From Sinonovacula constricta (Eukaryota; Mollusca; Bivalvia; Cardiida; Solecurtidae), in contig CM017558.1 of the NCBI GenBank assembly GCA_007844125.1, positions 24,500,731 through 24,564,730 on the forward strand: 64,000 nucleotides of DNA, in the 5' to 3' direction. The notes beneath the pieces were generated by a model, which searched no databases, had not been told where the DNA came from, and worked only from the letters and a program-made list of their open reading frames with translations. Shown piece after piece: positions 42,666 through 55,956 of this stretch. The position numbers and the translations under genes are program-made. Every line of letters starts with the position of its first letter. The stretch's first letter is position 1.

Positions 42666-45600
42666 TTGTAATTAAGGAAGATTTGCATGAAGTTGTAATT
42701 AATAAGGATTTGCATAGGGTTGTAAGCAATTAAGGAAGATTTCTAATGTGTATTAATAAATAAAGCAAGCTAAAGACTAAACTTTGTAATAGTATTGAAT
42801 ATAAGTGTAATAGAATGAAGTGTTAACAGTTTATTACAATATACAACTTATTATTACATAATGGACCTTCAGTTTTGTGTGTTTATTGAACAGACATGAA
42901 AACCCTGTATTACTGTCTGATCAAACCTGCTTTTTTTTTGCATCTGAATGCATAAGCACATAAACAAACCTTGGAAGGTGACATATTTCTGATAGTAACG
43001 AGGTTCGCCAAAATTATATCATCAATGACATAACAAAAGCATGAACAGTTCATTTTAATAACAGCCCACAATTCAAAACATTTCAGGATATCGTGCGACA
43101 TTAACCAGATAAATATGTTGCCTACCCACTTAAATTATACATCAGATACCGGTAGTAAGAAACAATAATACTGAGTTGGTAGCCTAGGTCAATGGTTTTT
43201 CCCCCCAATACATATCAGTTTCATATCAACTAGCTGTGAAGTCAATATTTCATCATAAAATCATTACACATGAGTAGGTTAAATAACCCCCTACAGGTTT
43301 ATTTTTGCAGGAGGTCCACAGGACTCTTAAAGTACTGGTCCTTCATATCCTGAATCCAGTTTTTATCAAACTATAAGAATAAAAAGGCTAGTTGTGTAAT
43401 TCTATTTTTAATTTTCATTACTGAATCAGTGAGTCACATAACCAATCAAGAGACATTGCAGAGTTTCATAAACTGACCATGCATATTTTTGCTTCCATTC
43501 ATTCTGAAAAATCTATCCCGCTTTTCAGCATCGTAGGCACTTTGCACCACTCTATTATATTGACAGATTTCCTTTTTTTTTGCTTCTGGTTTCGATTCAC
43601 TCTCAACATATCGTTACATTATCAGCAGACTACATAGAGGCTTGATTTAAAATGTGAAATCCAGCCTCAGCGCTTTTCAGAAAATGTGTCCTCCATCTTA
43701 AAGACTTAAAAAAATGTAACAAAAGTTTAAGATAATGTTTAAATCAGTACTTTACGTATTCTTTTGAATCATTACTTTATTTAGACTGATTTACCCATTA
43801 TATCAATAAATCCAAAAGTTTAAAAATAGTATCTACACATTTTCATGAATTGTGCAAAGAATTAAGTGAATAATTGTGTTACATTTTCTTGCTTAGAATG
43901 CTTACTATAAAGTCATTATAAAATTTAATCATAGTTTGAATAAACAACACATTGTAGAAAACACTGGCATAATTACATAATTAGTGCAACAAACTGTGAT
44001 CCTAAACAAACAAGCAAAGATCAAGACAGGAAAAAAGACATTTAAAGTCACAAAAATTGTACACAAATGTGTACAATTCCAAAATGTCCATTTTTTTTAT
44101 AAAGAAAGCAGTGACCTCGACCAGACTGACCCCAAAAGAAGTAAGCCTAGACTTTCATGGACCTCAACTGATCAAATTTAGTAATATTATCGAAATCAGG
44201 ATTGAATATATTGAAAAAAATCTGCTGTTAGAACGTGACCCTGCCCCCCAACCCCAAAGCTATCCCCAACTTCCTTTGTCAATCTTCATACCATCATGCC
44301 ACAGCATAATCCCAATTTCATATATTTAAAAGAAACAATTTCAAGGTAAGTCAGCATGTTTCTGCAATTACGCACTTTACGCACGTGCGTAACCTCTGTT
44401 CGGAAAATGGAAAATCTAAATGTACCAAAAACACTAAGTCGATGCCTAACCCGGGTTAGGAATGATATTGTATTTCCGTAATTTCTATAAAATCTTATTA
44501 CGACACCAATAAAGTAGAAAAGGTTTAAAATGATTAAACTTATACACCTTAAGATGTAAGTCATTCATATTTTGCGTTAACATTCCTTGTATGTCCGCAT
44601 TTTACCTGTTATTCATTAGAAAAGATACTGCAACGGTTATTTCCCTTGTAATTGTGTGCCACTTCAAAAATGGCCTAGATATGCACCACAGGTAAGTTAA
44701 ATGCCATCTTGCATTTAAATTTAGATATCAAAATTTTGAACATGTGCAATTAACACTAAAAAAACAACCAACAATAAAAAGCTTATACAAATAATTATAA
44801 TGATTATCAAACATGTCTCTCGCTCATATATACTAACACTATGAGCTAGATAATGCTAATATGTTAACTAAATACAAACAAATGTCATGATCAATAGGTT
44901 TTTCTTATTTTTACACAATGAAACCCAACATTTGTCTTATAATAAGTAGAGTGATTATGCGACATCACTAGAATTCAGGTTATAAAACTGATGGGTAATT
45001 AGAATATTGTACTACATTTGATAAAAAGATTTTACTTTTTCTAATTAAGCAATGACATCAATCATATATATATATATATATATAGTTTATAGTTTCCACA
45101 TCAGAGAAGAGCCCTTATCTTGGCAGCCATGTTTGATGGGAACTTCAAGGGATTTTCAGATGAATTGTATGGAAGCGTAAATTTTATCTTGTAATTTCTT
45201 AAGTTGTGGTCCAAAAATTAAAAGCTGTGGACCATTAGAAAGCTCTTGAAATTCATAGCTTTAAAATACAATATTTTTAAAATGATAAATGCACAAAGAG
45301 TTAATACACAGAAATAAACAAAATTACTGGCTCATCCTTAATTAAAATAAACATCTTTTTTGGTTGTCTTTATTTTACCTTTTAAACTATCAAAATATTG
45401 TTTTGATATTTAAAGTACTTCATAAAAGCTGTTAAATTTGATATAAATAAAATTCAGTAAAATAGACTGAATAATAAAAAAAGCGGTGGCGAGTTTCATA
45501 CAGCACATATTTCTGGATTTCAGTATGCATTAGCTTCTGCCTTCAAAGATGGCTGCCTTAAACCGTCTTATCTGACCAAATTTTTAACATTATCATAAAC

Positions 45601-45693
45601 ATTGTTATTTACCAGTTTATATTAATTTTTTTTCTACCAAATCAATCTTGTTTGAATGTCAATCAGTCTGGGTTTTAACCACTTCCTCTTCTA
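42666..45693. other. AT-rich non-coding region 3' to the ZNF800-like gene
   Basis: Holds a perfect 16-bp palindrome (44377-44392) and a (TA)n microsatellite at about 45063-45084. The terminal 300 bp probably include the 3' UTR of the minus-strand zinc-finger gene. Confidence 0.4.
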
Positions 45694-48324
45694 TTATTTA
45701 TCTCTACATAATGGAGTCACAACAAAGCCTTCTGAGTTTCTCAGTTTGGCCAACTCTCTTTCAGCTTTCTTGTCTGGAGGGCTACTCTGCAATGTACTTT
45801 CAATAATAGAACTAGTACTGGGATAGTGTCTAGCTGCGTCAAACCCCTCGGAGTTCTCAAGTTGTTTTAATTCCTTATTCATTCTGAATGATGAAGGGGA
45901 TGTTACAGATCTTGATGGAGACATGGGCACTGAAAATCGTCGGGGCTTATCCTTAAGGTACTTTATAAATTGGCCTTGATAACTCTTTTGTAAATGTTTC
46001 TGTGGTCCATCAGTCTTAACATCTTTAGCACAATGATCATTACCATCATTACTTTTAGATTTCAATATGTTATGTGCTCTGCGCACAGATTTTCTGAAAA
46101 AAATTGTGGGGCTGCCAGTTTTGTACTTTGAGTTGTATCGTTCACAAGAATTTCTTGTTGATTTTCCAGAGCTGGGACCAGGGCTAACAACTGGTGGCTG
46201 ACATGACACAGATCTTCTGACGTCTTGTTTCCTAAGGGTTCTACAAGGTCTGGATCCTGATGCTGCAGCAGAAGAAGGTGATGTTGCCAATATTTCATCT
46301 TTGTTTGCTGCATCTTTTTGCAGCCTTTCTGTGTTCTCCATGTTTGTCTTTGAGGATTCATTAGGTGAAACATCCACCCTTCTTGCCTGCTTACTGCTCT
46401 TTTCCATAGTTTCATAATCTTTCCTCAAGACAGGTCTTTGATATTTAGATTGATTTTCTAAATTAGATGATTTTTTTTCAACCAAATTCTTTTTATTTAA
46501 AGTTATCTGAGATAATTTTACATCACTTCTTTGCAACTCATCTTTATTTTTAGATCTTCCTTTATCTTTGCTTAGGTCTCCTTGTTGTTCCTTGTTGCCT
46601 GATGCAGCTAATGAAAGATGCATGGCTTTGAGTTTTTCTTTCAATTGGTCAAGTGACATTTCTCTGTCCCCAGAAAAGGAATGCCTACCAAACAGACGGA
46701 TTTTACAGAAGATTTCACTTGGAGAAGTATTTTCTTTTTGACTTAAGGACTTCTTTGTTTTAAAGCTACTAGAACTATAACTGGGGGATGATTCCATATC
46801 TGACAAATTAGCTACTTCCTCACAACTTTCCTTTCCTTGTATAACCTCAGTAAGCTGCATCTTCTCTCTCCGTATAAAAGATTGGGATCTGGCAGGTGAT
46901 GTTTGGGGGTCAGTTATATCGCTCAAGTTTTGCATAATGGCTTTCTTTGCAGAGGGTGCCGCTACTATCTTGTCCAATGTCCTACCACTAATGTCAACAT
47001 TCTTCACTTCTTTAACTCTATTACTGTCATCACCACTCTTACTACTACAGGACTTATAATGGCTAATAAAGCTTGACCTTCTCCAGAACTCCCTCCTACA
47101 TATATCACATCTTAAAAATGTTCCATTAAAGCATGTAGTTTTCTTTTTTCTATCAGATTCATAGATCTTCTTTATGGTAGCCTCACTCTTCTTGTGCACC
47201 TTCCTGAGATGATCAATCAGAGGGGTAAATTTGATAAATTTCTTCTTGCAGCTAGAGCACTCATACAGCCTCTGGCGAACATGAAGCTTTAGCTTAGCGC
47301 TTGTGTCGAATTTCTTATTGCATTTCTTACACTTGAGTTTGTCCATGTCACAAAGTTCTTTGAGATTTTCTATTGGCATGGGTTCAATCTCGTTAAGTAT
47401 GTCTCCATCATCGGCCAAATCGTTTTTTTCCAACATGACAGATGGAGAGGTAATTACTTCAGTCAATGGTTTAGATGTTATCATTGAACTGTCAATAGAA
47501 CGTTGAGGGGATGACTTCCTGCGTCTCTTTGAAGTCGTGGCTGGTGATGTCACAGTTGACATCCTTTTTCTAGGATTGTTGTTCTTTGTCTGAACTGCTG
47601 CTAGACTTCGACAGATTTCTCCAATAGTTGATTTCCTCTTGGTGACGATACCTTTTGCAGCCATTTTTCCCTTCTCAGGAGAAGCCAGACTTGCTTCTCT
47701 CAAAGATTTATTGACTACCACGTCAACTGTTTCATTTGTTGTAGACAAATCATCTGCACTGTATGTTACAACAACTGCATTTCTGTTGCTTGAAATGGGT
47801 GTAAGTTTCATACCTGTTAACTGCTCTTTTTCCTTACTCATTTCAATTTTCTTGGCTACCTTTGTAAACAATCGATACTCGCTGGATGTACCTTCAAAAG
47901 TTTGATTGACCACTTTTTTAGCAACTTCACTTTCCACCTTTCTTTCAGATGTCTTTTTGGTCTTTTTTTGAGTAGCTGAAGTGGTTACAGCAGCTGATTC
48001 TACCACAGGCTCAGGATGTACAACAACTGTCTCAACATTCATGGGCAGTGTTGTGATGTCCTTTTCTGCAACCATGTTGATGTATGACTGGCGGCAGTAC
48101 ACTCGCTTATGAGCCACAATGTTTGGGAGGCTACGGAACAGGTTCCTACACACCTTGCACTCCATGATGAAGTCACACTCCTCTTTCAGGACATCTCGGA
48201 TTTCCCCAGTCCCCGAATGTACTCCGTGAAGTATCTGGTCCAGGACTTTACAACCAATATTGATGGATTTCCGTATCACAGAGATATCGGCCTCTAGGCC
48301 TGTAGTGAGGTAATCGTCAGCCAT
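45694..48324 (-). CDS. ZNF800-like C2H2 zinc-finger protein
   Basis: 876 residues in one coding exon; the ATG lies 3 bp after an acceptor (TTATTTCAG|GTC), so the 5' UTR is spliced. The N-terminus has an atypical C2HC finger C56, C59, H72, C77 (CKVCRNLFRSLPNIVAHKRVYC), which is very similar to ZNF800. Further fingers lie at about 331-351 (CKKCNKKFDTSAKLKLHV), 356-380 (CSSCKKKFIKFTPLIDHLRKVH) and 404-426 (CDICRREFWRRSSFISHYKSC). The rest is low-complexity, Ser/Lys-rich and probably disordered, with several basic stretches. In vertebrates ZNF800 is a nuclear regulator of cell fate; function here is inferred. It is longer than the human protein, mainly in the C-terminal disordered half. No frameshift is seen. 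Confidence 0.82.
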   Translation of the reverse strand: MADDYLTTGLEADISVIRKSINIGCKVLDQILHGVHSGTGEIRDVLKEECDFIMECKVCRNLFRSLPNIVAHKRVYCRQSYINMVAEKDITTLPMNVETVVVHPEPVVESAAVTTSATQKKTKKTSERKVESEVAKKVVNQTFEGTSSEYRLFTKVAKKIEMSKEKEQLTGMKLTPISSNRNAVVVTYSADDLSTTNETVDVVVNKSLREASLASPEKGKMAAKGIVTKRKSTIGEICRSLAAVQTKNNNPRKRMSTVTSPATTSKRRRKSSPQRSIDSSMITSKPLTEVITSPSVMLEKNDLADDGDILNEIEPMPIENLKELCDMDKLKCKKCNKKFDTSAKLKLHVRQRLYECSSCKKKFIKFTPLIDHLRKVHKKSEATIKKIYESDRKKKTTCFNGTFLRCDICRREFWRRSSFISHYKSCSSKSGDDSNRVKEVKNVDISGRTLDKIVAAPSAKKAIMQNLSDITDPQTSPARSQSFIRREKMQLTEVIQGKESCEEVANLSDMESSPSYSSSSFKTKKSLSQKENTSPSEIFCKIRLFGRHSFSGDREMSLDQLKEKLKAMHLSLAASGNKEQQGDLSKDKGRSKNKDELQRSDVKLSQITLNKKNLVEKKSSNLENQSKYQRPVLRKDYETMEKSSKQARRVDVSPNESSKTNMENTERLQKDAANKDEILATSPSSAAASGSRPCRTLRKQDVRRSVSCQPPVVSPGPSSGKSTRNSCERYNSKYKTGSPTIFFRKSVRRAHNILKSKSNDGNDHCAKDVKTDGPQKHLQKSYQGQFIKYLKDKPRRFSVPMSPSRSVTSPSSFRMNKELKQLENSEGFDAARHYPSTSSIIESTLQSSPPDKKAERELAKLRNSEGFVVTPLCRDK

Positions 48325-48327
48325 GAC

Positions 48328-48955
48328 CTGAAATAAGGTGATATCAAAGACAGTTAGGGCAGTTTATACACCAAAGATTATGGAACAGTGTGTTGGATAT
48401 AAAACGATGACGAATAAAGTGCATGAGAACAACAGAAAAAAATGTCTTATGTCTTTACATATTTAAAAAAAAATGAGCAAGAAGATATATATATATAGGA
48501 TAAATTTCAACAATATTGACACACTTTGTGTAAAAATTTTAAACAGAAAAATAGAGAAGAAATCATTTTTAGATATAAAACATAGGAATGGGTCCACAGG
48601 TTATATATGCCTTATATTCTAAAACATCTCAAGAAATAGGCCATAAATTTGCTTATATTAAACTAATTGTCACTTATATTTGAGCTCTATGCAGATATAT
48701 TTTATACTTGTAACCCAAATATGACTTAGAAAGGACATAAGACTTTCAAGTTAATTTCGCTCAATTGTATTTAGTAATTTATTTTCAATATATGTAGATA
48801 ATGACAAACTGGGCCTCAATACTAGGTGGAAGATAATTTAAAATTATTTAAGTAATATGTTAAGGTATGGGGTGGAACATGTGATTGATTGCAAAGAAGA
48901 TATTGTTAAGCATTCAATTTAAAGGTAAAGGTCTGATTTAAAGTCTACTTTTTTG
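48328..48955. other. Non-coding 5' flank of ZNF800-like gene
   Basis: AT-rich intron and upstream sequence. A 5' UTR exon must lie here or further right but cannot be placed. Confidence 0.35.
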
Positions 48956-48959
48956 CCAA

Positions 48960-49225
48960 TGCATATTCAGTCGACTTCACAGTTTTACCCCCTGGTCATT
49001 GGGTATATGCATAAATCAAATATCTGCACTCGAACATATCGCACAAGGAAGTCATGTGCATGACCAAAAGAACCCTCACAGGTACCCAATTATTAACCTG
49101 GGTGGAGTGAAACAATCTGACTTAAATTTCTTGCTTAAGGAAAGTAGTGGCAACCTGAATGAGGTTCGAACTATGGACCCCATGATTCGGAGTCCCACAT
49201 CCAAACATTGGACTATCTCACTCAT
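48960..49225 (-). repeat. tRNA-derived SINE (family 2)
   Basis: The right end read on the minus strand is tRNA-like: GAGATAGTCCAATGTTTGGA, then box B-like AGTTCGAACCTCATTC. The body contains AACCTGGGTGGAGTGAAACA and GGAAGTCATGTGCATGACCA, a pattern seen in molluscan SINEs. No intact tRNA fold. Confidence 0.65.
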
Positions 49226-49487
49226 CTAATAATTTAACAGTCTTCACAAAAGAAACGTAAATACACTGGACCTTCAGTCCACCAATATCTACTAGACCGG
49301 GCCAAATTTTACTGGGCCAGTATTATTTTGGCATTTTGGTACAAAAAGTTGGTAAGCTAACCGAGGTGTTACGAGTGGGTGGGTCCAGTAAAAGGATGTA
49401 AAGTTTAGTTTAGTATACACATTTTCATAATAATTTAGAGGTCTGAAAATGTATGGCTGAAAATTCTGGTGGACCGTTGGTATGTAA

Positions 49488-49725
49488 CGTGATCTCAAAA
49501 GTAAATGGTCATGTTTTTTTTATATATAAGTTTTAAGATAGCTATCTCTGCAGCGTGGATAGGAAATACTTGTTTGCAATGATGAGTGGCGATTTTATGC
49601 TTGATTTTTCACACAGAACTAGGACATCAATGAGCAGTATTTTGAAGGACCTTTTCAGGTAACAATGCCTAATTTGATTATTTGAGAAAAGAAACTGTGG
49701 TCCATCTGTCCAGCACCACCTTTAA
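49488..49725 (+). repeat. 3' half of the GGTGGT-terminus MITE family
   Basis: GTGATCTCAAAAGTAAATGG, GCAGCGTGG, GACCTTTTCAGGTAACAAT and the end CAGCACCACCTTTAA align with 37088-37326. Confidence 0.65.
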
Positions 49726-52370
49726 TGGAAGCACAAAATGATGGTAGTTTATACTATAATATGTCACAATATTGAAAGATTAAGTGTTGTAGTGCACAAA
49801 ATGTGTGCTATAAACAAAAAATAATGTTTGTGCAAGTAATTGCATTCATTCCATAAATACTGTATTTGTTGTAGTTGCATACAAGGCATGGTGTAGCTTG
49901 ATTCAAGTTATTATAGATTCAGAACATATAAATTGTTAGTCTATAAAGGCAAGGCAATTATTGTCATACTTTCTAGTTTCTACTGTACATAGGAGTAATT
50001 TTAAACAAGAATAAGATTAGAGATTAGAAAAGTAAAATATCACCAAGGAAAGACAAAAACTATGCCAATATTTAGAGCCATGCACTGGTGGAATGGCAGG
50101 TCTTTATAATTATGGGGACACTTTGAAAATTGACCTATGGCTTGAGTACGCTTTTATAAATTACCTTTAATGTGACCTTGACCGTCATGATAGCACTTGT
50201 AATTGTTATTCTCCACACGTTTAACTGCTAGTCTACAAGATGGTGAAGTTTAAATGAAGTAATGCAGATAATATTGAAAAGACGGAAACTCTAAATTGGG
50301 ATGGATGAACATAGTCTTATCAAACAGATGCTGACAGACTGCTCTATGTTTTATATTCATTAAATTCCAAACAATATGGTACAAGGTTAGCAAAATGACA
50401 AAATCTAAGCTCTTATACATGTCAAACATGTAGTAGGGGTCATAGGAGTTATCATCAGAACCCATGGTACATATTCTATGATCACTGCATACATATATAC
50501 TGTTACTTGGCCAGAAAAACTTCCTTCTCATGAATATATGCATGAAGCATTTGATTGGCTCTGTAATCAAACAGCATGGAAATACTGCAAATGAAAATAT
50601 TACAATTTGTAAACAACAGGTTTGGCCAGTCATTGTGACAATGAAAAATATTTTTTTTAACTTCAATTGAAGAGTAGCGTTGATGTAACGCACATTTTTA
50701 TTGGACCACTGTTTGCTATCATGTTTCACAAACCTGGCTTCTTAATAAGTTACTCAAATATGTTATTCTGAACACGAGATCATATGGTACAATGTCACAA
50801 CATCAAAGAAAGTATAGATTCTGGTTGGGGCATACTAGAGAGACTCAAAATCCAACATTAGAACAACTAAACATTTCACTCAACAACAGAACACCAAGAG
50901 TGCAAGACTTTCTTAAGTGCCAATTTTTACTGAGGGAGAAATTGATTGGTGAAACTGCTGTACTCTTGACGGCATTAATTTTAAGAAAGTGCTGAGAGTA
51001 GAATTCAGTGATAACAGAAAATGTAATCACTATTTAGAGTAAATCACAGAATGCTTAGCTTCTTGACAAGGAATGTAAAACATTGCCTAAAAACGCTTAA
51101 AAACCTTACCACAGCTTAGGAAACTTCTAAAATGACAATCTCTACACCAAAACACTTACGGTATACCACCGTAATGGCAACATGGCCTGTGGGTAAAACG
51201 ATAACGCTTCATTGACGGCATGATATATATTCACGATATAAACCACATGATACGTGACATATTGCAGTAATCATATTTTGGTACTAAGGATGCTTTTTTT
51301 GCTTGTCACAAAGATATGATATTACAAATTGACTTATATTTAACAATATGTTAGCATAGCTATTTAGTGAAACTAAGAACTTATCAGTCAATAATCAGAA
51401 TGTATGACATAAAATGTTATCCACATATTAAAAGATTTAACAAATAGATTAACCTAAAATTTAAATAAGCTAGGTTTTAAAAATGAAATGTAATATAATA
51501 TTTCTTCAAATATGATCATATCTTTATTTTAAATTCTAAATGTCTGTCACAATGTAAATATAACAATTGGTACATTATCAAAGAAAACAAGACAAAGTTA
51601 ATTAACAATATGAAGAATCAACACAGTCAGCTAGTAAGTTTGTTTTGAAATACATTCCAGCGACCAATTATGATCATTATAGCAATGTCCAGCTATTTTG
51701 GTAGAGGAAGATCCCAAACAAATGTCTGGGGAGAACCCAGGTGGTGAGAGGCTAAGTGGTAAGAAAAGTCACAAGTTGACGACTCTACCACTATGCCACA
51801 GGTGCCCCATCAGCTAGTAAGTAGTTAGTGCTTTGTATGAAACAATTGAGAAACAATGGCATCAGGTTGTTACGGCTGGAATGTTAGATAAAACCCCAAC
51901 ATTTTCTTTTGTTTGGAACCCCAAACGTGTCCATATCTTTGACATAAGACTTGGCGGAGATGAACTAATTTTATATTAAATGCAATATCATATGTGGCAA
52001 TGCAGTAGTGGATAATTGTTCACTCACACAGTGGATCAAAATTATACACAACTGTAAAGCTACAGATAACGTGAAGCGACAACCAGGGGAAATAATTATG
52101 GAAGATATACAATGGCCGTTTGTAAAATGTGAGCAAGCATCAAAGTTAAGTGTTACAAACATTGTCATAATAGTCTAAATCTTGATCCACGGTTCATACC
52201 CTTAGTCTTGAGAAGTGACCCATGATCTGTGAAAACAGAACCATGATATACCACCCTATGGTATATTGCTACACCCCTAATATGGCCTAAGGATTCAAAC
52301 CTACAAAGCCAAGAGAGATGCTCTCACATAACTACAGAAGTCTACTGATTCTTGAACATGGGATGAAAGC
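49726..52370. other. AT-rich non-coding region
   Basis: Includes a decayed tRNA-like segment near 52270-52330 and an open frame of 159 codons (50250-50729, minus) that looks like chance. No gene is supported. Confidence 0.4.
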
Positions 52371-52379
52371 GATCAAATG

Positions 52380-53700
52380 TATCATCAACCAACTCCTGCC
52401 ACAACAGTTCGACTTCATGGCATCAAAGTCTATGATCGATGATCTGTTTCTCCTCTACAGAAACATAAGTAAGATGTAACACATTTCTGTCATTAAAATT
52501 AACATATGTCCGATCGCCAGTGCTGACTAAATTTCACATTTTTTGTGAATTTTATAAACTTTGAGGCTGAACTGGTGAGTGTTTCTTGATCTAGAAACTG
52601 AGTTCAAAAACGAAGAATAAACATTAATCATGCAACTACTGGAGATCCACACTGGAGGGAGGTGGACTAAAAGTCAACATGACCAAGACAAAGCTACTTG
52701 TATAAAACACAGAAGAAACCATTTCAGTGGAATGAGGCAAATATTCTTGTGCTGTCTGCAATCTAGGAACTGATGCCAACTCTATAAAATGCACACTGCA
52801 ATCACTGGTACCACAGATGCTCCAGTCGGCCCACTCTCAACAACTCTTTTACAGCTGCTTACCCTACCACACATGCTCATATCCGCTGCCTGACAATGAT
52901 GCTGTCTTAGAGGTCAGAAGATATGATTTCCTCAGTAGGTTTATTTCCCTGGTTAGAATGGGTTCAGTAAAGAGACAAATTCAAACTGACTACAGTTCCA
53001 TTTGCTATCTTGACTTGACCCTTCACAGTTACAAAATGTAAATATTCTAACAATTTTTTTTATTAATATGTTCTTTTCAATTTTTTGCCATTTTAATCTT
53101 CACAATCTGCTGTAGAGCAATGTAAATAGGGGCAATTTAGCATTTAGCCAAAAAAAGAAATTAGCATTCAAAACAGCTTCCTTCGGCTACTGGATATTGT
53201 TCAATGTTTTATGGTGAAATAATGGTAAGAGACAATGGGATTACTGTGAAAATGGGATCTGCCAAGGCAGTATTTATTAGTAAGAAGATAAAATCAAGTT
53301 ACTGCAGCTAATTGAAATTCATAATTTGTTTGGTGTCATGACTTCTTTTTTGCAATCTACACAAATGCACAATGCCAAAATTCTTCAGATGAAAATGGAT
53401 CTGTTCACAAAAGGGTGAAGAAAAATGCTGAAAACAATTGTTTCAGTAACTGTAGCAATGCTGCTGTATGGAAACAAATTACATGTCAACCTGGTGAAAA
53501 TTCTGTGAGTGATTTATAATGCTGTTAAGTTTGAAATTGATATTCGTGAGCTATGTTATGATATGTTGTCCTCTACAGTTGTGAAACTTGGTTAATGATG
53601 CAGAGACATTGGTGAAATAACTGGCCTTACACTGAGAAACAACTTAGCCCAATGTTGGATTAGTTGCATGCCCTGCCAGCCAAGCAACAATCCTCTACAA
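52380..53700 (+). pseudogene. Decayed non-LTR retrotransposon (RT and downstream region)
   Basis: Broken frames read FDFMASKSMIDDLFLLYR (like the QxGFxxGRSTxDxIFxLRQ segment of LINE RT), then GGLKVNMTKTKLLV (the RT thumb/connection GLKVNxxKTK), then a Cys-containing VCNLGTDANSIKCTLQ (like VCxxGVxxNSIxCxxC). At about 53460 AMLLYG resembles the LLYGxETW end. Stops interrupt every frame. Confidence 0.6.
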
Positions 53701-55850
53701 ATGGTATTGCCATAAGGATGACACGGTCCACAGGCCAAACATGATACAACCAAAATTCATGGTGACAATCTGTTGACAATGATCTCAAACTAGCTGGTGT
53801 GTCTAGTCATTGAGCAGGGACCATACTCAATGGCATTCACTCAACAAACTTCTAATCTAAAAAAAGAGACAACACAGATGTACCAAGACCAACAACAACC
53901 TAATGCTTGCAGAGTAATCTTCCTGGATATTAAGTAGTCCACCTCATAAGCAGATAAACCTGGGTAAGAAATAAAGAGCAAGGTTCATTCAAGGACATAA
54001 AACATTTTGAAGTAAATAAACAAATATTCACTCAAAACATGCTCAATCCCCTTTAAGATCCCAAAATACCAAATTAAACCATTTTTCCAGTAAATGGGTA
54101 CATAAACTAGGTACCTAATTAGGGCCCTCTTTAGGCGATATTTTTGGAATATAACATTTAAGCCATGCATGGGCAACATGGCGGGGTCATGAAAAAGCCC
54201 TCAACAGGGCGAGTAGACCCTTATTAAACTAGTTCCAACAACAACAAACAAAAATAAAAATTGCTCAGCATGCATGCAATGATGAACTCATACTCAATGA
54301 CCTCTAATTGAAGATCACAGTAAAACTTTCTTATCATCCTTAACTAATTACAAAATATGAATAATAAAAAGCGGATAAAGTTCTAAGCAACATCCTCTTT
54401 GATCAGTTATGCATATTTGTTTTTCTCTCTTCAGCATCATGCTTATATTCCTTCAAATTACAATTATGAATGGCACCTTGACCAATCAAATTAGTAACAA
54501 TTTGCCACAATTGTATAACAATTCACCACAGATGAACAATTATGTTGATTATTGTGAGGACAATATTTGTGAACATTTACGATTTTCTTGAACCATATGT
54601 ACTTTTGTCCTCCCAATCAAGAAAGTTATTCACACTTTCTCAACATGTCAGCATCTTTCTAAGGGAGAGTTATCATCGTTAAACGTTTGTTATGTTTAAA
54701 GTTTGTCAATTGCTGGACAGACTCCTGTTAATTGTCCCCGAAAAATTCCTTTAATCAGAAACAAATGTTTGCAGTTTTTCAATTAAGGGACAGGCTCATT
54801 TTAATTATTCTCGAAGAAATCCTTTTATTTGAAGGGAATGTTTGCAGTTTGTCAATTTAATGACTTTGGTTATCATTGTTAAACACTTGTTGTAAACAAA
54901 TCAATTTGAGCCAAGTATCACAATTTCATATCAATTAACGGACATCCTCATCAGCATCACATATCGGATATCCACAAAACGCCAGCTCCTCGTTCATGTT
55001 CTGTTCGAGATGTATCTGAGTGGAACTAGGCGAAATTAAAGTAAGTGCCAAATAACAAGTTATTAAGCAAGTATCTTCCGTAACAATATCATTTGTCACA
55101 CCTGTTGCCAATCATTTTACTACTGTGGGGAATCGTTACTCATCTGTATCGAATCGTTATGTGGCGAATCGTTATTGTGGCGAATCGTTAGAATACAGAC
55201 CTATCGCATGTGCATTTTACCATTAAGGTATCGGTCAATATTTCCTTATATTTCACACATTTTCTCCCTAAACAAGCTTCAACTTTTGGCAAAGTGTACA
55301 AGCGAATGACATGTGCATCGTTAATTAAAAATCATCAAAATTTGAGGAGGTATTTACAATTTTGTTTTTACAAGAAAACCCGGTAGACAACCAACACCAA
55401 CCTTCTCTATTGCGTTCCCATAATCCTTTTTCTGCAGCCGTGACTTCCGGTTGGATTGCGCAATAACGAAATTACCATTAAAAAGAACAGGTCAAAACGT
55501 ACCCGAACTAAAACGTACCCGTACATCTCTGGGCGTACACAAATAGAAGTCAAATTCTACTGAAAAATAAGTCAAAACGTACCTATTTACAATTAATATA
55601 CAATTATAAATAAAGCAATGATAAATATCTGTGTTGTCTGTCGAGCACGAAGCGTTATGTTGTGTTCATTTGTGAATTTATAATAATTAAATACGCAATT
55701 TAACGTGCTTTAAATCAATGCAATTAATCAGGTATATGTTGTTTTGGGTTATCAAGCGGTCTTCCGAATGCAATTCTCAAGAAATTAGTGAAGTGCCTCC
55801 TTAGTGTCTTAGCGGAAGTGAGTAATATGTCAGTGTGCGCATGCTCGGTT
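53701..55850. other. Non-coding region upstream of the SLAIN gene
   Basis: No exon recognised. It includes a run of short GTGGCGAATCGTTA-type repeats (55130-55195) and two to four ACGTACC motifs (55495-55585). Confidence 0.4.
55130..55195 (+). repeat. Short degenerate repeats of GAATCGTTA
   Basis: GAATCGTTA occurs four times within about 65 bp, with GTGGCGAATCGTTA at least twice. It lies about 800 bp before the SLAIN start codon. Confidence 0.7.
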
Positions 55851-55956
55851 AAAATCCAAAATGGCCACCAAAATATCCGGATAAGTTTGTCATGGATAAA
55901 AATGTCACTCTTTTTCACAAAATCGTAATTTGCGACATTTGGAAAAACAGTAGACG

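Noticed and set aside
50250..50729. 159-codon minus-strand ORF
   Set aside because: No recognisable domain, AT-driven composition and no supporting exons; kept as a mention only.
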